DNA from: Bradyrhizobium sp.
GTDB taxonomy: Bacteria; Pseudomonadota; Alphaproteobacteria; Rhizobiales; Xanthobacteraceae
Assembly: GCF_027307225.1 (NCBI RefSeq)
Contig: NZ_DAHUXJ010000086.1
Coordinates: forward strand, 29,493-93,492
DNA length: 64,000 nucleotides
Direction of reading: 5' to 3'
Every line of letters starts with the position of its first letter. Position 1 is the first letter of the stretch. The notes beneath the pieces were generated by a model. The model was not told where the DNA came from and made no database searches. It was given only the letters and a program-made list of their open reading frames with translations. A program made the translations under genes and the position numbers. Shown here piece by piece: positions 8,900 to 15,640 of this stretch.

Positions 8900-9228
8900 C
8901 TAGAGCTCCGATTCCGAAGTTCGCAAGCTATTGCGGCCCCTCCGATGCGAACTTCGGAATCAAAGGAGCTCTAGCAACTTATTAATTCTAGTTCGGCTTC
9001 GAATTTGAAGTTCCAGTAACGAACTCACGGCGAAACTGATAGGAACTTCAAATTCGCCGCACTAGTGCTCCGATTCCGAAGTTCGTATCATATTGCGGCT
9101 CCACGTTTACGAACTTCGGAATCAAAGGAGCACTAGCCAATTATGTGATTCTAGTGCGGTTTAGAATTTGAAGTTCCTATGACGAAGTTACCGCGACACT
9201 GATAGGAACTTCAAATTCACCGCACTAG
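8900..9228. repeat. Two tandem bipartite palindromic elements (A-B-A-B)
   Basis: First element: module A 8900-8974, linker 8975-8987, module B 8988-9065. Second: A 9062-9136, linker 9137-9150, B 9151-9228. The copies share one CTAG (9062-9065). In A the left arm GCTCCGATTCCGAAGTTCG faces CGAACTTCGGAATC-AAA-GGAGC, so AAA is bulged. In B the left arm GCGGTTTAGAATTTGAAG faces CTTCAAATTC-A-CCGC. The second A is nearly identical to those at 55668-55742 (inverted) and 63861-63935. Confidence 0.95.
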
Positions 9229-9241
9229 GCTGATCCTCGCT

Positions 9242-9586
9242 TTAGCGGCGCCACGTCATGCCAATCAGAAAACCAAGTCCGAGCGCAAGGCCCACCGTCG
9301 CCAGCGGGCGCTCCGCAATGACATCCTCCAGCGATTCCTCGGCCGACATGGCTGCGTCCTGGGCGGCGTTCAGCATCGCATTGCCGCGGTCGGAAAGATC
9401 GTCAACGGCCTGGTCGACACTGGCGCGGGCCTGCTTGTAGCCGCTGCGTGCCTGTTTGCGCGCAGAGCCTGCGATGGTGTTGAGCGCGTCGGTGATTTGT
9501 TCAGCAAGGTCGCTGATGTCATCCTTCACCTTCGCCACATCCTTCTCCAGGCGTTCGTAGCTTGCCTTATCCATCATGTCCTGCAT
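9242..9586 (-). CDS. DUF883 (ElaB/YqjD-like) tail-anchored stress protein
   Basis: 114 residues, mostly amphipathic helix. The protein is charged and coiled-coil-like over 10-85 (VKDDISDLAEQITDALNTIA, SGYKQARASVDQAVDDL), with a C-terminal membrane anchor LATVGLALGLGFLIGMTWRR. This is the DUF883 pattern of ElaB/YqjD, which tether ribosomes or membranes in stationary phase in E. coli. Two ATGs compete: GGAG lies two bases before the one at 9592 but eight before the one at 9586, so 9586 was chosen. A perfect EcfG promoter lies upstream (9635-9659). Confidence 0.85.
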   Translation of the reverse strand: MQDMMDKASYERLEKDVAKVKDDISDLAEQITDALNTIAGSARKQARSGYKQARASVDQAVDDLSDRGNAMLNAAQDAAMSAEESLEDVIAERPLATVGLALGLGFLIGMTWRR

Positions 9587-9634
9587 TCCCATTTCTCCGT
9601 CGATGCTCCACCTTCGGATTGATCTCGAGATGAA

Positions 9635-9659
9635 AACGCTTCTCGCGTGACGAAGTTCC
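9635..9659 (-). promoter_or_regulatory. Sigma-EcfG promoter of the DUF883 gene
   Basis: Minus strand GGAAC (9659-9655), exactly 16 bases, CGTT (9638-9635): perfect consensus. Predicted start near 9628, about 40 bases before the ATG at 9586. Confidence 0.8.
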
Positions 9660-9691
9660 CGTAACGAAACTTCGTATGCATTTATGTTGGC

Positions 9692-10804
9692 CTACGGCAG
9701 CTGCGGCGAGTTCGACGTCGACAAGTGATCGCGCAGGATCAGCGACACGATCAGAAGCGGAGACGACAGAAACGCGCCCATCGGCCCCCACAGCCAGGTC
9801 CAGAACGCCAGCGACACGAAGACGGCGAGCGCGTTCAACTCGAGCCTGCGACCGATGATGGTCGGCGTGACGAAATGGCCTTCGAGAAACGTGATCCCTG
9901 CAAAAGCGAGCGGCGCAATCAAGCCCGCCCCTATCGTCGGCATGGCCATCACGCCCACCAGCGCCAGGACCGCAAACATCGCGACCGGCCCGAGGATTGG
10001 AAGATAATTTAGCGTTGCAGCGAGCGCGCCGAGCCCGGCCGGATTCGGCATGCCGGTCACCCAGCAGATCAATCCGGTCGTTGCGCCGACGCCCATATTG
10101 ATCAGCGTCACCGTCAAAAGATAGCCACCGAGATGCTCTTCGATGGCGTTGAGAACGCGAAGCGCGCGCAGCCGCGACTCGTGGCTGGTGAAGGTCATGA
10201 CCAGAGCCCGCCGCAGGTCCGGCCAACTCGCGATGAAGAGAATGAGGGTTGCGATGAACAGCAGGAATTCCGTGAAAGTCGGCGGCAGGAATTCCACTGC
10301 CGATTGCATCCATTCGAGTTTGGGCATCTGAAATGGCGCCGTCGAGAACGTATCCGTCACGCCGAGCATGCCCTGAAACTCGTGCCAGAGCGCGAGCGGA
10401 CGGTCGAAGATGTGGAGCTTGTCCTTGAGCAGGTTGGCGAGTTCGGGCAGCCGCCCGGTCCATTGCATCACCGGCGACGAAATCAGTCCGACGATGAAGG
10501 AGACGCCGGCACCGACGGCGCCCACGATCAGAACGGCCGACAAGGCGCGGGGCATTCGACGCCGTTCGAGGAAGCTAGCCGCCGGCGACAACATGGTGCC
10601 GACCACGAACGCCGCCACCAGAGGCAGGAAGAACGCCTTGGCGACGTAAAGGACGGCCACGACGCTGATGACGAGCAGCGCGACCAGAACAAATGCAATG
10701 ACGTCGGTGCGTCGAATTCTCGGCGACGGCTCGGTGTCGTGATCCGGCCCAGATGGGCGCGCGGCGTCGCTGGCCGGCGCACGTTCGTTGGGAAGCACAC
10801 GCAA
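9692..10804 (-). CDS. AI-2E family (PerM/TqsA-like) transporter
   Basis: 370 residues with the family's eight predicted TM helices: two close pairs at the N-terminus (FVLVALLVISVVAVLYVAKAF), a large amphipathic middle (about 130-190), and a C-terminal bundle with the diagnostic LNYLPILGP and EGHFVTPTIIGRRLELN motifs. Members export or exchange small molecules such as autoinducer-2 or act in Na+/H+ exchange; substrate here unknown. The start is a TTG at 10804 with GGAG six bases upstream; the next candidate, a GTG two codons in, has poor spacing. Divergent from the L,D-transpeptidase. Confidence 0.88.
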   Translation of the reverse strand: MRVLPNERAPASDAARPSGPDHDTEPSPRIRRTDVIAFVLVALLVISVVAVLYVAKAFFLPLVAAFVVGTMLSPAASFLERRRMPRALSAVLIVGAVGAGVSFIVGLISSPVMQWTGRLPELANLLKDKLHIFDRPLALWHEFQGMLGVTDTFSTAPFQMPKLEWMQSAVEFLPPTFTEFLLFIATLILFIASWPDLRRALVMTFTSHESRLRALRVLNAIEEHLGGYLLTVTLINMGVGATTGLICWVTGMPNPAGLGALAATLNYLPILGPVAMFAVLALVGVMAMPTIGAGLIAPLAFAGITFLEGHFVTPTIIGRRLELNALAVFVSLAFWTWLWGPMGAFLSSPLLIVSLILRDHLSTSNSPQLP

Positions 10805-10925
10805 CTACAGCTCCGATCCCGCACGCAGCGTTTGAGCGAGACAAAGCGTCCGCCGGCTAAAAGTTCCATCGCGCAGATGTGAGCCGTCGAATTCTTGACA
10901 GCGGCATCTGGCCATGATCGGCGGC

Positions 10926-10950
10926 GGAACCGGACTTCGCGATCCGCGTT
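10926..10950 (+). promoter_or_regulatory. Sigma-EcfG promoter of the L,D-transpeptidase gene
   Basis: GGAAC at 10926-10930, 16 bases, CGTT at 10947-10950: perfect consensus. Predicted start near 10957, about 44 bases before the ATG at 11001. Confidence 0.8.
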
Positions 10951-11000
10951 TGTTGAGGCGAACAATATCTGCGCGACACGCGCCACAGCGGGGGCAAATC

Positions 11001-11819
11001 ATGACACAGCGATCCGAACGGACCCGTCGGCCGATGCCCGAGCCGCGGCTTCGAATTTCCAGCTTGCTTCTGATCGCAGGCGCGCTTGCATGCGCGCCGT
11101 CGCTTCTCGTGAGCAGGGCCGATGCCCAGGTGCTGAACTATGCGCCGCCGTCTTCATCGGCTTTTCCGTCGGATGATGTCTCGGCTGGAGTTGTGGCAGC
11201 GCCGGACGATTTTGCAGAAGCTGGCCCCTCCGCGCTTCCGGAGCGGCTGCGCCGAACGACGGTGGATCTCAATACCAGAGAGGCGCCGGGCACGATCGTC
11301 ATCGATACCGGCAACACCGTGCTCTATTACGTCCTTGGGCAAGGTCGCGCGATCCGCTACGGGGTCGGCGTCGGCCGCGAAGGATTCACCTGGTCTGGCG
11401 TGCAGACCATTTCCAACAAGGCGGAATGGCCGGACTGGCATCCGCCGGCGCAGATGATTGCCCGCCAACCCTATTTGCCGCGCTTCATGGCCGGCGGCCC
11501 CGGCAATCCGCTCGGCGCCCGTGCCATGTATCTCGGCGCCAGCGAATACCGCATCCACGGCACCAACGATCCCACGACCATCGGAAAGTTCGTCTCCAGC
11601 GGCTGCATCCGCCTGACCAATGAGGATGTGACCGATCTGTTCAATCGCGTCAGCGTCGGCACCAAGGTGGTGGTGATGCCGAAAAACGCCATCCATCTCG
11701 TATCCAGGCCGCTCGCCGGCCGCAATGCGGCCTCGTTCGCTTCGCAGCCTCGGGCGGAGGTGACGACCTTGCGCACCGGGCGCCAGGCGCTGAACCTTTC
11801 GACGGCCACCATCTACTGA
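11001..11819 (+). CDS. L,D-transpeptidase (YkuD/ErfK family)
   Basis: 272 residues. Arg-rich start and signal peptide (LLLIAGALACAPSLLVSRADA) lead to a periplasmic YkuD domain from about residue 95 to 230. The catalytic signature is complete: His186 in YRIHGTNDP and Cys202 in SSGCIRL. Such enzymes make 3-3 crosslinks in peptidoglycan or attach outer-membrane proteins to it. The ATG at 11001 follows a CGGGGG site and gives a proper signal peptide; a longer frame from 10914 would cross the EcfG promoter. Stress control implies wall remodelling under stress. A DUF2865 gene follows 28 bases later and may be co-transcribed. Confidence 0.9.
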   Translation: MTQRSERTRRPMPEPRLRISSLLLIAGALACAPSLLVSRADAQVLNYAPPSSSAFPSDDVSAGVVAAPDDFAEAGPSALPERLRRTTVDLNTREAPGTIVIDTGNTVLYYVLGQGRAIRYGVGVGREGFTWSGVQTISNKAEWPDWHPPAQMIARQPYLPRFMAGGPGNPLGARAMYLGASEYRIHGTNDPTTIGKFVSSGCIRLTNEDVTDLFNRVSVGTKVVVMPKNAIHLVSRPLAGRNAASFASQPRAEVTTLRTGRQALNLSTATIY

Positions 11820-11847
11820 AGACGGGCCCGCACTCGGAGGCGAACCC

Positions 11848-12426
11848 ATGAGCAAGCGGAAGATGGCATTGGGCGGCGCGGTCGCTCTGGTCGCAGTGAC
11901 TGCTGCGCCGGCAGCGCTGGCACAGGACTTTTTCTCGGCTCTGTTCGGCGCGTTCGGCGTTCAACGTCCGCAGCCGCGAGTCCAGAGCTATGGTGGCACG
12001 CAGGCCTATTGCGTGCGGACTTGCGACGGACGCTATTTTCCGATTTCGAGCACTGGCAACCAGAGCCGTGCAGCTTCATGCAAGAGCTTCTGTCCGGCCA
12101 GCGAGACCAAGGTGGCTTATGGCGGCACTATCGACAATGCCGTCACCGAAGACGGCAAGCCCTATTCCGAACTGCCCAATGCCTTCCGTTATCGCGAGGA
12201 GTTCGTCGCCGGCTGTACCTGCAACGGCAAGGATACGGTCGGTCTTGCCAAGGTAGAGATCGAGGACGATACGACCCTGCGCAAGGGCGACTTTGTCGCC
12301 GGTCCGGACGGGCTGATGGTGGCAGGACACGGCCCTGACCGGCGCGGCGCCTCGCTCAGCTTCTCACCTGCGCCGGACTCGATCAGGTCGCATTATCAGC
12401 GCATGCCGGTGGTCGCGAGACAGTAG
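11848..12426 (+). CDS. DUF2865 secreted Cys-rich protein
   Basis: 192 residues. Signal peptide MALGGAVALVAVTAAPAALA is followed by the DUF2865 domain, recognisable by YCVRTCDGRYFPIS, CKSFCPASET, NAFRYREEF and CTCNG. The six Cys suggest an oxidised periplasmic fold. The family is widespread in Hyphomicrobiales and has no assigned function. GGAGGCG stands at good distance before the ATG. It lies 28 bases after the L,D-transpeptidase gene and probably shares its EcfG promoter, which hints at an envelope role. Confidence 0.85.
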   Translation: MSKRKMALGGAVALVAVTAAPAALAQDFFSALFGAFGVQRPQPRVQSYGGTQAYCVRTCDGRYFPISSTGNQSRAASCKSFCPASETKVAYGGTIDNAVTEDGKPYSELPNAFRYREEFVAGCTCNGKDTVGLAKVEIEDDTTLRKGDFVAGPDGLMVAGHGPDRRGASLSFSPAPDSIRSHYQRMPVVARQ

Positions 12427-12527
12427 CGTCGTTCAAGCCGCGCGGACCGCCTTCTGGCGCAATGCAGCGCCTTCGTTGCGCTCATGCGACTGATCCTGCT
12501 GGCATATTCGTATGCTGTTCCAGGCGC

Positions 12528-12553
12528 GGAACCGGTCAACTGGCTTGCGCGTT
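12528..12553 (+). promoter_or_regulatory. Sigma-EcfG promoter of the Thivi_2564-like gene
   Basis: GGAAC at 12528-12532, 17 bases, CGTT at 12550-12553: perfect motif with the longer permitted spacer. About 40 bases of leader precede the ATG at 12603. Confidence 0.75.
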
Positions 12554-12602
12554 GAAGCCGGCGACCGACGTCTTCATCTCGCGTGTATCCAGGGGAACTT
12601 AC

Positions 12603-12758
12603 ATGCTCATCAGTGCGCTTGTGACCTTCGTTGTCATCATTCTGATCCTGTATCTCGTCAACCTCTTGCCGCTCGATGGCCGCGCCAAGCAGATTGTGCG
12701 CGTCATCGTGGTGATTATCGGCATCCTGTCGCTGCTCAAATATATTGCGGTGTTCTAG
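12603..12758 (+). CDS. Thivi_2564-family small membrane protein
   Basis: 51 residues consisting of two hydrophobic helices around a polar turn: MLISALVTFVVIILILYLVN, LLPLDGRAKQI, then VRVIVVIIGILSLLKYI. The LLPLDGR-K-I turn is characteristic of the Thivi_2564 family. AGGGGAAC lies upstream of the ATG. Stress-inducible by its EcfG promoter; molecular role unknown. Its TAG stop (12756-12758) is part of the CTAG that begins the adjoining palindromic element. Confidence 0.8.
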   Translation: MLISALVTFVVIILILYLVNLLPLDGRAKQIVRVIVVIIGILSLLKYIAVF

Positions 12759-12922
12759 CGGTCCGATTCTAACATTCGCATTCCTTCTCAGCGGGCACCA
12801 TTGCGAATGTTAGAATCAAAGGACCACTAGCAAATTCAACATGCTAGTGGAGTTTAGGATTTGACATTCGCTATGCGGGTTCGCGGCAAGGCGGGTAGCG
12901 AATGTCAAATCCACTCCACTAG
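12755..12922. repeat. Bipartite palindromic element (A-linker-B), abutting a stop codon
   Basis: Module A 12755-12830, linker 12831-12843, module B 12844-12922, total 168 bp. Stem sequences differ from the 8900 copy: A uses GGTCCGATTCTAACATTCG against CGAATGTTAGAATC-AAA-GGACC, and B uses GTGGAGTTTAGGATTTGAC against GTCAAATCC-A-CTCCAC. The first CTAG contains the stop codon of the upstream gene. Confidence 0.95.
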
Positions 12923-12952
12923 CGTTTTTGCTTCGACGGATATGCCATGACC

Positions 12953-12985
12953 AAAAGCCCCGGTGAGGACCGGGGCTTTTTCGTG
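12953..12985. terminator. Bidirectional terminator between the Thivi_2564-like gene and csbD
   Basis: AAAAGCCCCGG (12953-12963) pairs with CCGGGGCTTTT (12970-12980), followed by T residues on the plus side and a short T tract on the minus side. It serves the rightward gene ending at 12758 and the leftward CsbD gene ending at 13018. Confidence 0.85.
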
Positions 12986-13017
12986 GGCTCTTCAAGCAGG
13001 CCGGCTTGCAACGAGCG

Positions 13018-13218
13018 CTACTTCAGCGTCCTGAACCAGTCGTCGACGTCCTTGTGGATCTGTTCTTTGGCGAAGCCATAGCGTTGCTGCAACTTGCCTT
13101 CGAGTTGTTCGCGGCGGCCTTCTATGACGTTGAGATCGTCATCGGTGAGCTTGCCCCACTTTTCCTTCGCCATCCCTCTGATCTGCTTCCAGTTACCCTG
13201 GACCTGGTTCCAATCCAT
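13018..13218 (-). CDS. CsbD family stress protein
   Basis: 66 residues with the CsbD signature MDWNQVQGNWKQIRGMAKEKWGKLTDDD (given here as NQVQGNWKQIRG and AKEKWGKLTDDDL) and a C-terminal YGFAKEQIHKDVDDW. CsbD-like proteins are general-stress proteins of unknown mechanism, sigma-B controlled in Bacillus. GGAGG directly abuts the ATG at 13224 but lies six bases before the one at 13218, so the latter is the better start. Controlled by a perfect EcfG promoter at 13253-13277. Confidence 0.9.
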   Translation of the reverse strand: MDWNQVQGNWKQIRGMAKEKWGKLTDDDLNVIEGRREQLEGKLQQRYGFAKEQIHKDVDDWFRTLK

Positions 13219-13252
13219 CGCCATCCTCCGCTGTTGTCTGGGATGGCATCTA

Positions 13253-13277
13253 AACGAATATGGGTGTCACTCGTTCC
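13253..13277 (-). promoter_or_regulatory. Sigma-EcfG promoter of csbD
   Basis: Minus strand GGAAC (13277-13273), 16 bases, CGTT (13256-13253): perfect consensus, about 28 bases of leader before 13218. Confidence 0.82.
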
Positions 13278-13317
13278 ACTTTGCTATTCCAGGCCATGTT
13301 CGGCCAGTTATTGAATC

Positions 13318-15480
13318 TCAGCCCGCCGCCTTGGCCTCGCGCCGCCGCGCGGTGAGAATGTATTCGGTGTAGCCGTTCGGCTGTTCGCGGCCCTTGAAGA
13401 CGAGATCGCATGCCGCCTTGAAGGCGACACCATCGAAGCCGGGCGCCATCGGCTTGTAGAGCGCATCGCCCTTGTTCTGACCGTCCACGACCACCGCCAT
13501 GCGCTTGAGCGAATCCATCACCTGCTCGCTGGTGACGACGCCGTGACGCAGCCAGTTTGCCAAATGCTGGCTCGAGATGCGCAAGGTCGCGCGATCTTCC
13601 ATCAGGCCGATGTCGTGAATGTCCGGCACCTTCGAGCAGCCGACGCCTTGATCGATCCAGCGCACGACGTAACCGAGAATGCCCTGGCAATTGTTGTCGA
13701 TCTCCTGCCGGACGTCATCGGGCGCCCAGTTCGATTTCGAAACCGGGATGGTGAGGATATCGGATAGCCTGGCGCGCGGGCCGCCCTTGGTGAGCTCCTG
13801 CTGGCGCGCCAGCACGTTGACCTGATGGTAATGCAGCGCATGCAGCGTCGCCGCCGTCGGCGAAGGCACCCACGCCGTGGTCGCGCCGGCCTGCGGATGG
13901 CCGATCTTCTGCGCCAGCATGTCCGCCATCTTGTCGGGCGCCGCCCACATGCCCTTGCCGATCTGGGCGTGGCCGGGCAAGCCGTCGATCAATCCATTGT
14001 CGACGTTCCAGTCCTCATAGGCCTTGATCCAGGGCTGCGCCTTCATCTCGTTCTTGCGGATCATCGGACCCGCTTCCATCGAGGTATGGATCTCGTCGCC
14101 GGTGCGGTCGAGGAAGCCGGTGTTGATGAAGACGATGCGCTTTGACGCCTGCTGAATGCAGCCCTTGAGGTTGATCGTGGTGCGGCGCTCCTCGTCCATG
14201 ATGCCGACCTTCAGGGTGTTTTCCGGCAAGGACAGCATTTTCTCGACGCGCGCGAACAGTTCGCACGTAAATGCGACCTCGTCCGGCCCGTGCATCTTCG
14301 GCTTGACGATATAGACCGAGCCGGTGCGGCTGTTGCGCAGTTTGGAAAAGCCCTTGAGATCGTGGATCGCAAGCAGGCCGGAGACGGCGGCATCCAGCAT
14401 GCCTTCGGGAATTTCCGCGCCCGACGCATCGAGGACCGCATCGGTAAACATGTGGTGGCCGACATTGCGCATCAGCAGCAGGCTGCGGCCGTGGAGCTTG
14501 AGCTCTTTGCCGTCGCCCGTCGTGTAGACCCGGTCGGCGTTGAGCGAACGCGTCAGTTTCTTGCCGCCTTTTTCAAACTCAGCCGACAGCGAGCCATTCA
14601 TCAGGCCGAGCGTGTTGCGATAGACCTCTACCTTGTCCTCGGCGTCGACGGTGGCAACGCTGTCTTCCATATCGAGAATGGTGCTGACCGCAGCTTCCAT
14701 CATCACGTCGGCGACGCCTGCAGGATCGCCCTTGCCGATCATGTGGCTGCGATCGATCTGGAGCTCGATGTGCAGGCCGTTGTTGACCAGCAGGATCGCC
14801 GAAGGCGAAGCGGCATCGCCGCGATAGCCGGCGAACTGAGCATTGGACTTCAGCGTGGTGGCGTTGCCGTCTTTCAGCTTGGCCGAAAGTTTGCCGCCGG
14901 CGACAGAATAGGCGACGATGTCGGCGTGGCGGCCGGCCGCGAGCGGGGCGGCCTGGTCAAGGAAGGTCTTGGCCTTCGCCACCACCTTGTCGCCGCGCGC
15001 CTGGTCGTAGCCCTTTCCGCTTTCGCTTGCGTCATGCGGAATCGCGTCGGTGCCGTAGAACGCGTCGTAAAGGCTGCCCCAGCGCGCGTTGGCGGCGTTC
15101 AGCGCATAGCGCGCATTGGTGAGCGGCACCACGAGCTGCGGTCCGCAGATCTTGCCGATTTCCTCGTCGACATCAGTGGTCTCGACCTTGTGCGTCGCCG
15201 GTTCCGGCCGAAGGTAGCCGATCTCCTTCAGGAATGCCGTGTAAGCGTTGAGGTCGAGCGGTTTGCCCTTGTGGGCGCGGTGCCAGTCGTCGATCTTCGC
15301 CTGCAATCCGTTGCGGATTGCGAGAAGTTCGCGATTTTTCGGCGCCAGACCGCGAACGATGGCGGCAAGCCCGGCCCAGAACGCATCGGCTGCGACACCG
15401 GTTTTCGGGGCGGCCTCTTTGGCGATGAAATCGAACAGAACGGGGGCAATCTTCAGGCCGTGGGCGTCGATACGCGTCAT
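13318..15480 (-). CDS. glcB: Malate synthase G
   Basis: 720 residues, normal for the long G isoform. It condenses glyoxylate with acetyl-CoA to malate in the glyoxylate shunt and in glycolate use. Recognisable blocks include [17 protein letters not shown] (Mg/glyoxylate site), [26 protein letters not shown], and the catalytic-region [20 protein letters not shown]-terminal [15 protein letters not shown] closes the protein. The ATG at 15480 fits the usual N-terminus [15 protein letters not shown]; a start 15 bases further out lacks a ribosome site. No isocitrate lyase gene lies nearby. Single gene, preceded by the cysNC terminator. Confidence 0.96.
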   Translation of the reverse strand: MTRIDAHGLKIAPVLFDFIAKEAAPKTGVAADAFWAGLAAIVRGLAPKNRELLAIRNGLQAKIDDWHRAHKGKPLDLNAYTAFLKEIGYLRPEPATHKVETTDVDEEIGKICGPQLVVPLTNARYALNAANARWGSLYDAFYGTDAIPHDASESGKGYDQARGDKVVAKAKTFLDQAAPLAAGRHADIVAYSVAGGKLSAKLKDGNATTLKSNAQFAGYRGDAASPSAILLVNNGLHIELQIDRSHMIGKGDPAGVADVMMEAAVSTILDMEDSVATVDAEDKVEVYRNTLGLMNGSLSAEFEKGGKKLTRSLNADRVYTTGDGKELKLHGRSLLLMRNVGHHMFTDAVLDASGAEIPEGMLDAAVSGLLAIHDLKGFSKLRNSRTGSVYIVKPKMHGPDEVAFTCELFARVEKMLSLPENTLKVGIMDEERRTTINLKGCIQQASKRIVFINTGFLDRTGDEIHTSMEAGPMIRKNEMKAQPWIKAYEDWNVDNGLIDGLPGHAQIGKGMWAAPDKMADMLAQKIGHPQAGATTAWVPSPTAATLHALHYHQVNVLARQQELTKGGPRARLSDILTIPVSKSNWAPDDVRQEIDNNCQGILGYVVRWIDQGVGCSKVPDIHDIGLMEDRATLRISSQHLANWLRHGVVTSEQVMDSLKRMAVVVDGQNKGDALYKPMAPGFDGVAFKAACDLVFKGREQPNGYTEYILTARRREAKAAG

Positions 15481-15540
15481 GGATTTTTCCCGCAAGAGAC
15501 CGCGCCGGGAAGCGCCGTCGATTTTGTTAATTTCAGGAAC

Positions 15541-15584
15541 AAAAAAACGCGCAAAAAGGCGCGAAGTTCGACGCCTTTTAGCGC
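15541..15584 (-). terminator. Leftward terminator of the cysD-cysNC operon
   Basis: AAAAGGCG and CGCCTTTT arms (about 15554-15561 and 15572-15579) are flanked by a GCGC pair. On the minus strand the stem is followed by GCGCG and then seven T residues (15547-15541). It lies 57 bases after the cysNC stop. Confidence 0.75.
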
Positions 15585-15640
15585 TAAAGCAGGTCTAAAG
15601 AAAAGCCTTTCGGCGGCTTCTCAGGCCGATCCTGGCGGGC

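Noticed and set aside
8900..9228. CRISPR array
   Set aside because: The repeated units are palindromic hairpin pairs with no unique spacers, occur singly all over the window, and there are no cas genes.
10841..10867. Sigma-EcfG promoter for the AI-2E transporter
   Set aside because: GGAAC on the minus strand at 10867-10863 is followed after 16 bases by CTTT, which lacks the required GTT.
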